64,000 nucleotides of DNA from Rhodococcus rhodnii (GCA_000720375.1 JOAA01000024.1:87384-151383), one strand, 5' to 3'. Shown: positions 52,848 through 62,151, counted from the first letter of the stretch. Numbers and translations: made by a program. The notes: generated by a model not told the origin, from the letters alone.

Positions 52848-53291
52848 TCACGACACCGGCACAGGCGGAGCCCCGGTCAGCGGGCTGCTGTCGACGTACT
52901 TGACCTCGTAAACCCGCTCGGTGAACCGCCAGCCGTCCGAAGTCCGCAGGTACCGGTCGTGATACACGGAAAAGTTCCGGTGTGACCGGCCGTCGCGGAA
53001 ACGCCCGAACTCCGCGACGTACACGCGACCGACCGCCAAATCACCGTCGATCGACACCGTGCCCTGGTGGTTGGCTTGGATGAAGAACTCCCAGTTGCCC
53101 TGCAGCCGCTCGATCCCCGCGCGGATCTCCTCGCGGCTGAAGAACTCCGCCGCCCCCGGAATCCGCCACGCACCGTCCACTGTGAACAGCGCGGCGAACC
53201 GGTCCCAGTCGCGGGTCAGCGCCGAGTCGGTGAAATCTGCGCGCAGGGCTTCGATCTCGACTCGATCGGCGATCGCCTTGAGGTCGTGCAT
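52848..53291 (-). CDS. SnoaL-like/NTF2-fold protein
   Basis: A 147-residue cone-shaped fold protein (DWDRFAALFTVDGAW, NHQGTVSIDGDLAVGRVY, VYHDRYLRTSDGWRFTERVY), like the SnoaL_4 group of cyclases, dehydratases and isomerases. Its start shares a base with the end of wrbA. It is the last gene of the unit divergent from sigJ, so it probably belongs to the ECF41 regulon. Confidence 0.82.
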   Translation of the reverse strand: MHDLKAIADRVEIEALRADFTDSALTRDWDRFAALFTVDGAWRIPGAAEFFSREEIRAGIERLQGNWEFFIQANHQGTVSIDGDLAVGRVYVAEFGRFRDGRSHRNFSVYHDRYLRTSDGWRFTERVYEVKYVDSSPLTGAPPVPVS

Positions 53292-53887
53292 CACTTTCCT
53301 TTCCGCAGGGCTGCCGCGGTTTCGACGGCACGCTGCGCTTGGTAGCGGGCGGCCTGCAACTGGACGTCGCCAGGCGGGCCGTCGCCTGCCGCATGGGATG
53401 TGCCGTAGGGATTGCCTGACTGGAACTGGATCGGGTCGGTGTAGCCGGGCGGCACGATGATGCCTCCCCAGTGGTAGAACGTGTTCCCCAGCGCCAGCAG
53501 GGTGGATTCCTGGCCGCCGTGAGCCGTGTTGGACGCGGTGAAGGCCGAGTACACCTTGTCCGCGAGTTTTCCTTGGAACCACAGGACATTCGTGGTTTCC
53601 ATGAACGCCCTGAGCTGGCTGGCCGGGTTGCCGAAGCGGGTGGGCGTGCCGAACAGGACCACGTCGGCCCAGGCCAGGTCGTCGAGGTGCGCTTGGCCGA
53701 CGTCGGCGGTGTCCCGCAGGTGCTGGGCCCACTCCGGCCTTGCGTTGATCGCCTCCGGCTGGGCGGTTTCGGCGACCTTACGCAGTCGCACCTGCGCGCC
53801 CGCCTTCTCCGCGCCCTCGGCGGCTGCTTGTGCCAGGGCATGCACCGTGCCCGTGGCGCTGTAGTAGATGATGCTGGCGTTGACCAT
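53291..53887 (-). CDS. wrbA: WrbA-like NAD(P)H:quinone oxidoreductase
   Basis: A 198-residue flavodoxin-fold protein: FMN loop YYSATGTVHALAQA, GTPTRFGNPASQLRAFME, and SNTAHGGQESTLL. It reduces quinones by two electrons, avoiding semiquinones. It lies between DoxX and SnoaL genes in the ECF41-linked operon. Confidence 0.9.
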   Translation of the reverse strand: MVNASIIYYSATGTVHALAQAAAEGAEKAGAQVRLRKVAETAQPEAINARPEWAQHLRDTADVGQAHLDDLAWADVVLFGTPTRFGNPASQLRAFMETTNVLWFQGKLADKVYSAFTASNTAHGGQESTLLALGNTFYHWGGIIVPPGYTDPIQFQSGNPYGTSHAAGDGPPGDVQLQAARYQAQRAVETAAALRKGK

Positions 53888-53895
53888 TGGTTTCC

Positions 53896-54261
53896 TTACG
53901 CGGCGAAGTGGCCCCACGCCACGAAGGCGGCGAGGGCGAGCAGGACGAGGTTCAGCACGATCGCCTGCGACTCGTGCCTGCGAAAATGCGTGACCATCGC
54001 ACCGGCCATCAGCAGGACCCAGCCGACGGCGGCGATCGGCACCAGAACCGGCGCGATGTCCAGCAGCGCTGGCAGGATCAGGCCGACGCCGGCCAGCACC
54101 TTGAGCGTGCCGATGGCCCGGACGGCGCCGGGACTGAAGTCCTCGACCCATGCCCACCCGGAGGCGGCCAGCTTCTCGCGAGGCTGTGCCAACAGCATGA
54201 CGCCGCCGCCAAGGGACACCGCGGCCAGCAGCCCGGCAATGATCCACAAAGCGATGTTCAT
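53896..54261 (-). CDS. DoxX-family membrane protein
   Basis: A 121-residue protein with four hydrophobic segments, the conserved LKVLAGVGLILPAL stretch and GAMVTHFRRHE. DoxX proteins are tied to redox stress and often adjoin ECF41 sigma genes. Its ATG is only about ten bases from the -10 element at 54271, so the transcript may be nearly leaderless. Confidence 0.82.
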   Translation of the reverse strand: MNIALWIIAGLLAAVSLGGGVMLLAQPREKLAASGWAWVEDFSPGAVRAIGTLKVLAGVGLILPALLDIAPVLVPIAAVGWVLLMAGAMVTHFRRHESQAIVLNLVLLALAAFVAWGHFAA

Positions 54262-54270
54262 GTCCGATAC

Positions 54271-54295
54271 GACGAGACAGGCCGTCGTAGTGTGA
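54271..54295 (-). promoter_or_regulatory. ECF41-type promoter for the DoxX operon
   Basis: On the minus strand TCACA (54295-54291), 16 bases, then CGTC (54274-54271). This fits the published ECF41 consensus TGTCACA-N16-CGTC in the key parts and exactly in spacing. Confidence 0.8.
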
Positions 54296-54310
54296 GGTGA
54301 CGCGCCAACC

Positions 54311-54335
54311 TCACACTTCGGCCCGCTGTTTCGTC
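54311..54335 (+). promoter_or_regulatory. ECF41-type promoter for sigJ (autoregulation)
   Basis: On the plus strand TCACA (54311-54315), 16 bases, then CGTC (54332-54335), the same pattern and spacing as the divergent promoter. Both have CC before TCACA. It implies that SigJ drives its own gene. Confidence 0.8.
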
Positions 54336-54371
54336 GGACGTGTACGGGCGAATGCGACCAAGGGAATGAGC

Positions 54372-55244
54372 ATGCAGGACCTGAGCGCGATCATGGGCGA
54401 GCGGCGGCAGCTGATCAATCTGGCGTACCGGCTGCTCGGCTCGCTCGCCGACGCCGAGGACGTCGTGCAGGAGACGTACGCCCGCTGGTACACCATGTCG
54501 CGCGAGCAGCAGGAAGCCATCGAATCCCCTGGCGCCTGGCTGACCAAGGTCGCCAGCCGGATCTGCCTCGACCTGCTCGGCTCGGCGCGGGCCAGGCGTG
54601 AGCGTTACGTGGGCGAGTGGATCCCGGAGCCCGTGCCCGACCGCACGGAGTGGCCGACCGCCGACCCGGCCGACCGCGTCACCCTCGACGAGTCGGTCAG
54701 CATGGCGTTCCTCATCGTGCTCGAATCGATGACCCCGGCCGAGCGGGTCGCGTTCATCCTGCACGACGTCTTCCGCTACCCCTTCCCGGAAGTGGCGGAG
54801 ATCGTCGGCCGCACCCCGGCGGCATGCCGTCAACTGGCCACGTCGGCCCGTCGCCGCATCGACACCTCACGAACGCCCACTCCGCCTGCCCAGCAAGCCA
54901 ATGTCGTGCGGGACTTCGCGCAGGCGTGGCAGGCCAAGGACATCAACGCGCTGATCGGACTGCTCGACCCCAACGCCACCGCGATCGGCGACGGCGGCGG
55001 CCTGGCCACCGCCGCGCCGCACCCCGTCCACGGCGGCCCGGAGATCGCGCACTACTTGGTCGATCTCGCCGACAAGGCACCCGACGCGGTCTTCTTGGCG
55101 CGCACGGTCAATGGCCAGCCGGGCCTGGTGATCCAGTACGAAGGCGTCATCGCGGCGGTGCTGGCGTTCGATGTCGCGGGCAGCCGGATCAGGAACATCT
55201 GGGCCGTGCGCAACCCCGAGAAACTCCGTCCGTGGACAGGATGA
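54372..55244 (+). CDS. sigJ: ECF41 sigma factor with SnoaL-like C-terminal domain
   Basis: A 290-residue sigma factor: region 2 (LAYRLLGSLADAEDVVQETYARW), region 4 (LPYPFPEVAEIVG-like helix-turn-helix, ACRQLATSARRRI) and a ~110-residue SnoaL-like extension that in ECF41 factors replaces an anti-sigma. The end has DVAGSRIRNIWAVRNPEKL. ATG 54372 has AAGGGA seven bases upstream. It is divergent from DoxX. Confidence 0.9.
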   Translation: MQDLSAIMGERRQLINLAYRLLGSLADAEDVVQETYARWYTMSREQQEAIESPGAWLTKVASRICLDLLGSARARRERYVGEWIPEPVPDRTEWPTADPADRVTLDESVSMAFLIVLESMTPAERVAFILHDVFRYPFPEVAEIVGRTPAACRQLATSARRRIDTSRTPTPPAQQANVVRDFAQAWQAKDINALIGLLDPNATAIGDGGGLATAAPHPVHGGPEIAHYLVDLADKAPDAVFLARTVNGQPGLVIQYEGVIAAVLAFDVAGSRIRNIWAVRNPEKLRPWTG

Positions 55245-55250
55245 CTTGCC

Positions 55251-56585
55251 GTGGCGGCGTGGGTGGCGAAACATCGGGGTGTGAGCCCTGAGTTTCGGAC
55301 GATCCCAGGCCCGGTGCCCACGCCGCCGAACGGCAACCTCGCCGATATCGCGGCGGCGGGCGGACTGCACACCTTCCAGCTGGAGCTGCACGAACGGTAC
55401 GGGCCGGTCGCGCGATTCGACTTGCCCGGCACGCAAGTGGTGTCGGTCGCCGATCCCGAACTGCTCGCGGCCACGTCACGGATCAACCGGCGGCCGCAGG
55501 AGCTCTTCGAATTCCTCTCGCCGCTGTTCGAGGCCGGAAACCTGCAGACGATCGGCGAGGACGAGCACGTGCCGTGGCGGCGGTTGTTGCTGTCCGCCTT
55601 GGGAAATCACCGGTCGCACGAAGCGCATTTCGGGGAGTTCACCCGGCTCACCCTTGCCCTGGCCGATCGTTGGGCCGGCGAGGGTGGCGAGATTTCGCTG
55701 CAGCAGGAGCTCAGCGAGCTGTCGTTACGGCTCATCGTCGAGTTCGCGATGGGCAGCGAAGTGGGATCGGCCCAGCAGACCAGCGCGGCGTTCCGTGACC
55801 TGATCGCCGAGTATCTGGGGCGGCAATACGGTTCGGAGTTCTCCGAAGCGCACGCGGCCGAAATGCTGGCACACGTTCGCCAGACGATCACCGGGATCCT
55901 CAACGCAGGACAGCCGGGCGCGGGTTTGGTGACCATGCTGGCCGAGTCCGGCTGGGATCCGGCGCGGATCAGGGACACCGCATTGGTCGTCGTGATGGCC
56001 GGGTACCACACATCCGGTGTGGCGGTGTCCTGGGCGCTGCACCTGCTGGCGCGCCACCCCGAAGTCGCCCAGCGGCTACAGGAGGAACTGGATCACGTGC
56101 TCGGTGACCGGCCAGCGCCGACATACGACGAACTGAAGTCCCTGGACTACCTCGAACGCGTTGTGAAGGAAGCGATGCGGCGCTATCCGCCCGGCCCGTA
56201 CGCGGCCCGCGAGCTTCCTGAGGACCTCGTCCTCGGCGACTACCTGATCCCGGCAGGGACCACGTTGATGTACCCGATCTGGGCGATCCACCTGAATCCG
56301 GCGTATTGGCCGGAGCCGGAACGGTTCGACCCGGACCGGTTCACCGCCGCGGCGGCGGAGGGACGGCCGAAGTTCGCGTTCATCCCGTTCGGGTTCGGGC
56401 CACGCAGCTGTGAAGGAGCCGCGCTGGCCATGGTCGAGATCAAACTCATGCTCGCGGTTCTGGTGAAACGCTTCGACTTCACGCCGGTGCCCGGGCACGA
56501 AGTCACGCCCGTCGAACGATTCGTGTTGTGGGCAGCGGACGACATCAGGATGACCGTGGTGAGCCGGCCTTACCACGGCCCGTAA
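55251..56585 (+). CDS. Cytochrome P450
   Basis: A 444-residue P450 starting at GTG 55251, six bases after sigJ, so probably co-transcribed. EAMRRYPP is the ExxR motif and FGFGPRSCEG the heme-cysteine loop. The I-helix oxygen-activation motif reads AGYHTS, with histidine where P450s usually have Glu or Asp. It resembles the CYP102/fungal-like class more than the usual 400-residue secondary-metabolism P450s. Substrate unknown; likely part of the ECF41 regulon. Confidence 0.87.
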   Translation: MAAWVAKHRGVSPEFRTIPGPVPTPPNGNLADIAAAGGLHTFQLELHERYGPVARFDLPGTQVVSVADPELLAATSRINRRPQELFEFLSPLFEAGNLQTIGEDEHVPWRRLLLSALGNHRSHEAHFGEFTRLTLALADRWAGEGGEISLQQELSELSLRLIVEFAMGSEVGSAQQTSAAFRDLIAEYLGRQYGSEFSEAHAAEMLAHVRQTITGILNAGQPGAGLVTMLAESGWDPARIRDTALVVVMAGYHTSGVAVSWALHLLARHPEVAQRLQEELDHVLGDRPAPTYDELKSLDYLERVVKEAMRRYPPGPYAARELPEDLVLGDYLIPAGTTLMYPIWAIHLNPAYWPEPERFDPDRFTAAAAEGRPKFAFIPFGFGPRSCEGAALAMVEIKLMLAVLVKRFDFTPVPGHEVTPVERFVLWAADDIRMTVVSRPYHGP

Positions 56586-56870
56586 GACGCTCGGTGAACT
56601 CGCCGGGTGCCTTCCGGGCGTAGCTCACGTGATGATCGAGGCGCCTCGTCACCGCGGCGCGGTTCGGCCAGTACCTCATCGGCGAAACGACTTCGCTGCC
56701 CGAGCTCATCCTCTGCTGCCATTGCCGTAGGTCCTTCCGGCCGATACGCCAGCACGTGTGACTCCGTTCGCGCTAGGCGACTGGTGCAGGGCACATCGTC
56801 CGCGCCGCACGCGAGCGCCTGCCAGACGGAAGTCCGCACTCTTCGTACTGCGGACCGCGAAATCCTGCGA

Positions 56871-59201
56871 TCAGGTTCCCTGGGATCGCTGTGCGGTCAC
56901 CCAGGCGGCGACGGCGGCACGGCGGGTGACACCGAGCTTGGCGAACAGCGACTGGATCACGCCTTCGATGGTCCGTGTCGACAGGTAGAGCTTGGCGGCG
57001 ATCTCCTTGGTGGTGTGGCCGTCGGCGATGAGCAGCGCCACTTCCAACTGCCGCTGGGACAGCCCGTCGACGCTGGTCTCGGTGGTGGTGGGGATGCCCA
57101 GTTTCAGCACGTGCGCGAGGAAATCCTCGGCGTTGCCGCGAGCGAGCGCCGCACCACGCTCGTAGGCCGCGGTGTAGTCCGCCTCGTCGAGCAGGGTCAG
57201 CATCGACTCTCGGGCCTGCTCCCGTTTGCGCCGCATCGGGGCCAGGCCACCGATCGCGATACCGCAGTCCTTCTGCAGTTGCTCAGCTCCGCCTTGCAGC
57301 TCGACCGCCTGCCGTGCCGCGGCGTTGTCCAGCTGCAGCACTGTGCTCAGAGACGCCATCGCCCAGCTCATGCCCTCGACCGACCACATTGTTCCCCACT
57401 TGTCCCGCAGGGTGATCTGCCGGGACAACGCTTCCCGCATGTACCCGAACGCGGTCCTGGGATCGCCGTGCACCAGCGGCGTCAGGCCTTTCGCCCACAG
57501 CGCCCAGCTGATCGCCCACTCGGCACCGCTGGCCTCGGCGTTGACCAGGCACTGGTCCGCGAGCTGCTCGTCGGCGGCCGTGCCGACGAGTCCGCCTGCG
57601 ATCGCCGCGAGCAGTTTGGCCATCGAGTGCTCGCCCCGGAAGTCAGGGCCAGCCGCGGCGAACTGTGCGCACGCGTCCTCCAGCAGCGGGATTGCGTGCC
57701 CGGACTCGTCGACGAACAGTGCGTGCGAACCGGCGAAGAACGTCAGCGGCGGAACCTCGGAAATGCCCGCCTGTCTTGCCATTTCCTGGCACAGCCGAAG
57801 GAGATCGGTCGCACCGGCCTGATCACCACGGCACAACAGGTTGAACCCCAGCAACGCGGTGACGCCGATGCGTTCCGGGCCGATCGGCAGGTCCGCGAGC
57901 GTGAGCATCCGGTGCAGCAGTTCGTTGCCGTCGTTGAGCATTCCGAAGAAGAACCACGCGCGCGTCCTGGTCAGGTTGAACTGGATCTCCAGTCCGATCG
58001 GGACAGTCTGCGGCGCGGTGGCGCAATGGTTGACCGCTGCGCGAAAATTGTGCAGGTCCGACCGGATCTGGTTGAGCCACGGGACTTCGTCCGGGCCGAA
58101 CCAGGAAGTCGCGGCCGCCTCGGCCATTTGTCTGAAATACGCGCAATGCGCCGCACGGATCCGTGCTTCCTCGCCACTGTCAGCAAGTTGACGCAACCCG
58201 TACTCGCGGATCGGCTGCAGCTGCCGGTAGCGGCCGTTCGAGGTGGCGTCGACCAGCGACTGCTGCACGAGGTCGCCCATCAGGTCGACCACGTCCTCGC
58301 GCTCGATTCCGCCGCCGGAACACACGGCTTCCACCGCGTCGAGGTCGAAGCTGCCGCCGAAGACGCTGATCCGGGCGAGCAGCACCTGTTGTGCTGGGGT
58401 GCAGAGGTTCCACGACCAGTCCAGGACGTGGTGCAGTGTCTTGTGATGCGGTTGCACGCCACGGCTGGAACGGGCGTTGGCGGCGCTGAGCAGACGGCCG
58501 CCGCCCAGCCGCTCGAGGATCTTCGCCGGGGACAGGCCGCTGCCCAGCCGGACCGCGATCAGCTCAAGAACCAGCGGCAGACCCGCGGACCAGCGCACCA
58601 GCTCGGCGACCGACTCGTCGGCGGCCGCGTCCGTGACAACACATCCGGCCGCTCGCATCCGATCGACGAGCAACGTCATCGCATCGGAATGTCCACTGTG
58701 GTCAGCAGCGGTCAGCGACAGTGGAGGCACCTGGACCAGGTGCTCCCCAGCCACACCGAGATAGGACCGGCTGGTCGCCATGATCCGCAGGCTTGGCACA
58801 TCCTCGATCAGGCCGCTGACGAGCTCGCCGACCTCTTCCCACAGGTGCTCGCAGTTGTCCAGGATCACCAGGACGTCACCGCGGCCACGCAGATGCTCGA
58901 CCAATCCCTCGTACGCGGGCCGCACGGAGTGGTCGACCATTCCCAACGCCGCGGCCATTTCCCGCTCGACTGCGCCCGCTTCGGCCACTTCGACCAGCCG
59001 TACAACCGCGACCGCACCGAAAGAGCCGCCGTGGCGCCGCTTCAACTCAGCGGCGAGCCGTGACTTGCCGACCCCGCCGGGGCCGACGAGGGTGACCAAC
59101 CTGGACCGGCACACGAGGTCGTGCAGCTCGGCCAGGAGTCCGTCACGTCCGACGAAGCTGGTCAGCCCGCTTGCGAGCCGATCCCGTCCCGCGCCGCCCA
59201 T
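56871..59201 (-). CDS. LuxR-family regulator with N-terminal ATPase
   Basis: A 776-residue regulator: Walker A GPGGVGKSRLA near residue 45, Walker B-like VLVILDNCEHL near 115, a TPR-like middle, and a C-terminal LuxR helix-turn-helix (LSQRQLEVALLIADGHTTKEIAAKLYLSTRTIE). It is an ATP-dependent activator type. It diverges from the GntR gene across 96 bases. The 285 bases downstream (56586-56870) show no gene. Confidence 0.88.
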   Translation of the reverse strand: MGGAGRDRLASGLTSFVGRDGLLAELHDLVCRSRLVTLVGPGGVGKSRLAAELKRRHGGSFGAVAVVRLVEVAEAGAVEREMAAALGMVDHSVRPAYEGLVEHLRGRGDVLVILDNCEHLWEEVGELVSGLIEDVPSLRIMATSRSYLGVAGEHLVQVPPLSLTAADHSGHSDAMTLLVDRMRAAGCVVTDAAADESVAELVRWSAGLPLVLELIAVRLGSGLSPAKILERLGGGRLLSAANARSSRGVQPHHKTLHHVLDWSWNLCTPAQQVLLARISVFGGSFDLDAVEAVCSGGGIEREDVVDLMGDLVQQSLVDATSNGRYRQLQPIREYGLRQLADSGEEARIRAAHCAYFRQMAEAAATSWFGPDEVPWLNQIRSDLHNFRAAVNHCATAPQTVPIGLEIQFNLTRTRAWFFFGMLNDGNELLHRMLTLADLPIGPERIGVTALLGFNLLCRGDQAGATDLLRLCQEMARQAGISEVPPLTFFAGSHALFVDESGHAIPLLEDACAQFAAAGPDFRGEHSMAKLLAAIAGGLVGTAADEQLADQCLVNAEASGAEWAISWALWAKGLTPLVHGDPRTAFGYMREALSRQITLRDKWGTMWSVEGMSWAMASLSTVLQLDNAAARQAVELQGGAEQLQKDCGIAIGGLAPMRRKREQARESMLTLLDEADYTAAYERGAALARGNAEDFLAHVLKLGIPTTTETSVDGLSQRQLEVALLIADGHTTKEIAAKLYLSTRTIEGVIQSLFAKLGVTRRAAVAAWVTAQRSQGT

Positions 59202-59297
59202 TCTCGGGATTAAAGCAGACCGTCACTCTTCGCAACGACGATCGACGCTCAGGCTGTCGTGTCTTCGCCACCGAAGTAGCCTTGTTAACATTGCGAC

Positions 59298-59960
59298 ATG
59301 GCTGAGCACGGCAAGGTCGCGCCCGCCCGGCGCCGGGGCCTGGCTGACGAGGTCGCGGATCGGATCCGGGACGCCGTCTTCAGCGGTGCCTACCCGCCCG
59401 GAAGCCAGCTGCGTGAGGTGGAACTGGCCGAGGCGCTGGGCGTGAGCCGCGGCCCGGTGCGCGAAGCGCTGCTCCGGCTGGAACGGGAAGGCCTTGTCCG
59501 CAGCGAGTGGCACCGCGGTTCGACCGTGACGACCTTGTCGGCACAAGACGTGTCCGAATTGGACAGTTTGCGCGGTGCGCTGGAACATCTCGCCGTAGGG
59601 CTGGTCATCGCCCACGCCACGGAAGCGGACATCGCGGCCATCGAGGACGCGGCTGCGCGAATGGCACGCGCCGCGGACGAGCACGAGATGGTGCGCTACG
59701 ACATCGAGTTCCATGACGCCGTTTACGCCGCCGCGCACCACCAACGCCTCCAGGACGCCTGGTACGCGATCCGATCGCAGGTTCACCTCTTCCTGTTGAC
59801 CCGCGTCGGCCTCAACTCTGCCGACTACCTGTCCACGATTCCTGACGAGCACCGGGAACTTGTCGCAGCTCTGCGCGCCCGTGACACCGAGGCAGCCCTC
59901 GAGCTTTTCGCCGTGCACCGCCGTCGCGCCTTCGAAGTGCTCACCAAGGACATCAGATAA
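59298..59960 (+). CDS. GntR-family regulator, FCD (FadR-like) type
   Basis: A 220-residue repressor: winged helix (PGSQLREVELAEALGVSRGPVREALLRLEREGLV) and an FCD effector domain with metal-type residues (EFHDAVYAAAHHQRL). Such proteins sense organic acids. Neighbours give no clear target; the divergent LuxR-type gene is one possibility. Confidence 0.87.
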   Translation: MAEHGKVAPARRRGLADEVADRIRDAVFSGAYPPGSQLREVELAEALGVSRGPVREALLRLEREGLVRSEWHRGSTVTTLSAQDVSELDSLRGALEHLAVGLVIAHATEADIAAIEDAAARMARAADEHEMVRYDIEFHDAVYAAAHHQRLQDAWYAIRSQVHLFLLTRVGLNSADYLSTIPDEHRELVAALRARDTEAALELFAVHRRRAFEVLTKDIR

Positions 59961-60837
59961 CGAGGAAGCTCAACGGCGTGGAGACCAACACCAAGCCGGT
60001 CACCACGGCCAGCCATCGGGCTGTGATCGGCAACGGGCGCCGGTGATTGGTGATCCGCTCGATGCGCGCCAAGACGGCTTCGGTCACGCCTAGCGCGCCG
60101 GGCGGCGGGCTGACCGCGCCGAACCGGCTCAACGCCAATGCCAGTGACGCGGGTTGCTGGCGCTGGCACGCGCCTTCGTCGGCTCGCATCTCCACAAGCA
60201 GCGCCACAGCATCGATGGCGAGACCGACCATGCGGCTTCGTGGCGCGAGTCGGCGCAAAGCGGCGAAAGGCAGCAGTACAAGGTCGTGACGTTCCCGCAT
60301 ATGCGTTTGCTCGTGGGCGAGAACGGCGGCCAACTGGTCCGAGGTCAGCGATTCCAGCGCACCGGAACTGAGCACGACCTTGCCGCGGATCCCAGGCAGG
60401 CAGTAGGCCACGGCCAGCGGGTGATCCAGGATCAACGCCCCTGGCGCCGCGGCATCCTGGCGCGCGACCAGCCCCAGCAGGTCGCGGTGCCTGCGGCGGA
60501 GACGTAACACGCTGATCCACGACACCGCCAACGCGGCCGGCACAGCCACGGCGAGCCCGAAACCGGCGACCAGCACGACAAGGTGCAGGGTGGTGAACCC
60601 GTCGACAGGCTCAGTGCCAAGCCACCGACCAAGCGCTTGCGGGATGTCCTTGCCGTAGGGCGCCAGTCCAATTGCGACCAACGTACCGACCGCGCAGAGC
60701 AGCCATGTCAACGCAAGCATCTGCCACAGCGCGATACCGACGCGAGGCGCACGCCACACCCATTGCGCCCGCGCCAACGGCCCGATCGCACACGTGCAGA
60801 TCGCGAGGGTGATCACCAAGTGCAGCGCCGCGTTCAC
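59953..60837 (-). CDS. M56-family membrane metallopeptidase (BlaR1-like)
   Basis: A 294-residue membrane protein with about four to five segments and a zinc HEQTH motif (AAVLAHEQTHMRERHD). Such peptidases activate by cleaving the BlaI-type repressor encoded next door; no penicillin-binding sensor domain is present. GTG 60837 overlaps the blaI stop by four bases. Confidence 0.83.
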   Translation of the reverse strand: MNAALHLVITLAICTCAIGPLARAQWVWRAPRVGIALWQMLALTWLLCAVGTLVAIGLAPYGKDIPQALGRWLGTEPVDGFTTLHLVVLVAGFGLAVAVPAALAVSWISVLRLRRRHRDLLGLVARQDAAAPGALILDHPLAVAYCLPGIRGKVVLSSGALESLTSDQLAAVLAHEQTHMRERHDLVLLPFAALRRLAPRSRMVGLAIDAVALLVEMRADEGACQRQQPASLALALSRFGAVSPPPGALGVTEAVLARIERITNHRRPLPITARWLAVVTGLVLVSTPLSFLVI

Positions 60838-61199
60838 TTCTTGCCCTTGCGACGCTTCTCCGCCAACGCTTCGCTGATCACTCGCGCCTCAGGCGTGCTG
60901 ACCGAGCGGACGAAATGCGTCAACGCGGCGTCACGATCGCCGGTGAGAGACAAGGCGTCCAGCATCAGGTGCGCGATGTAGCTCTCCCGGCTCTCGGTCG
61001 GCCGGTAGTACCACGCCCGGCCGTCCAGGTGCCGCTGCACAAAGCCCTTCTTGGTCAACCTGTTCAGCACTGTCATGACCGTCGTATAGGCGAGGTCACG
61101 GTCGGCGAGGGCACGGGCGACATCGCGGACCGCCACCGGCTCCGGCCGGTCCCAGAGCACTTCCATCACGGCCCGCTCGAGCTCGCCAAGCGTGTTCAT
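60834..61199 (-). CDS. blaI: BlaI/MecI/CopY-family repressor
   Basis: A 121-residue winged-helix repressor (LGELERAVMEVLWDRPEPVAVRDV, YTTVMTVLNRLTKKGFVQRHLDG). It forms an operon with the M56 peptidase gene. A TACTAC...GTAGT dyad lies just before its start, and related sites precede ccsB, so both are likely targets. Confidence 0.9.
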   Translation of the reverse strand: MNTLGELERAVMEVLWDRPEPVAVRDVARALADRDLAYTTVMTVLNRLTKKGFVQRHLDGRAWYYRPTESRESYIAHLMLDALSLTGDRDAALTHFVRSVSTPEARVISEALAEKRRKGKK

Positions 61200-61206
61200 G
61201 CCGCGA

Positions 61207-61225
61207 TACTACTAGCCGTCGTAGT
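61207..61225. promoter_or_regulatory. BlaI-like operator upstream of blaI
   Basis: ACTAC (61208-61212) and GTAGT (61221-61225) form a dyad with an eight-base spacer, eight bases upstream of the blaI start. It resembles the TAC/GTA half-sites of BlaI-family operators. Confidence 0.55.
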
Positions 61226-62088
61226 CACTGCACGCCCGCGTAGGAATGCAGCCCGACGGCGACCAAGTTGACGAAGAACAGGTTGAACAGCACGATCACC
61301 AGACCCATGATGTTCACCCATGACGCCCGTCGCGCCCGCCAGCCCGACGTCGACCGGGCGTGCAAGTAGGCGGCGTAGCAGACCCACGAGACGAACGCGA
61401 CCGTCTCTTTCGGATCCCAGCCCCAGAACCGGCCCCACGCCGCCTCGGCCCAGATCGCGCCGGTGATGATCGCGAAGGTCAGCGTCACGAACCCGAAAAC
61501 ACCGCTGCGGTAGGCCAGTCTGTCCAGGAACTCGGGCTGCGGCAGCTTGATCCGCCGCTCCGGCCGATACTCGCTGACCAGATGCAGAGCGCTGGTCACA
61601 CCGGACACCAGGAACACCCCGCTGGCCAGCACAGCGGCGGCGACATGGATGGCGATCCAGTACGACCGCAACGCCGGCTGCAGCTCCGCAGCCTCGGTGT
61701 ACAGGAAGTTCCCAGCGACGAACAACAGCAGTGCGACCGGCAGCACCACGAAGACCGCCACCCGCTCCGGCCGATACCTGCGCACGACGTACAACCACGT
61801 CAGCACCGCCGCCAAACCAACTGCCGACAGGTACTCGTACATGTTGCCCCACGGCAAACGCCCCACCGACAGTCCACGAAGGACAACCGATGCGGTGTGC
61901 ACACCAGCACCGAGGACCGTCAACGACAATCCCAAACGTTCAAGACGTTCCATTGGCCTTCGCGCCAACGCAACCCGCCCAGCCGCGACCGGGCGGCGCG
62001 CCAGCACGTACTCGGCCGCGTAGAGAAACGCTGCCAGCATGTAGATGCCGATCGCGCTGGTGAACAACCAGTCACTCACCACTGCCAT
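61225..62088 (-). CDS. ccsB: Cytochrome c biogenesis protein CcsB (ResC-like heme handler)
   Basis: A 287-residue polytopic membrane protein with about eight segments and the heme-binding WGWDPKETVAF motif. With a CcsA/ResB partner it delivers heme to c-type cytochromes. The partner is not beside it here, so the gene stands alone under possible BlaI control. Confidence 0.9.
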   Translation of the reverse strand: MAVVSDWLFTSAIGIYMLAAFLYAAEYVLARRPVAAGRVALARRPMERLERLGLSLTVLGAGVHTASVVLRGLSVGRLPWGNMYEYLSAVGLAAVLTWLYVVRRYRPERVAVFVVLPVALLLFVAGNFLYTEAAELQPALRSYWIAIHVAAAVLASGVFLVSGVTSALHLVSEYRPERRIKLPQPEFLDRLAYRSGVFGFVTLTFAIITGAIWAEAAWGRFWGWDPKETVAFVSWVCYAAYLHARSTSGWRARRASWVNIMGLVIVLFNLFFVNLVAVGLHSYAGVQ

Positions 62089-62116
62089 GGTCGCATCTCC
62101 CGAGGGACGCCGTGAG

Positions 62117-62151
62117 TACTACGACGCGTAATCCTACAACGCGTAGTAGTA
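62117..62151. promoter_or_regulatory. Two BlaI-like half-site clusters upstream of ccsB
   Basis: TACTACGACGCGTA and TACAACGCGTAGTAGTA lie four bases apart, 29 bases upstream of the ccsB start. They share TAC/GTA arms with the site before blaI and form an overall imperfect palindrome. Confidence 0.55.
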
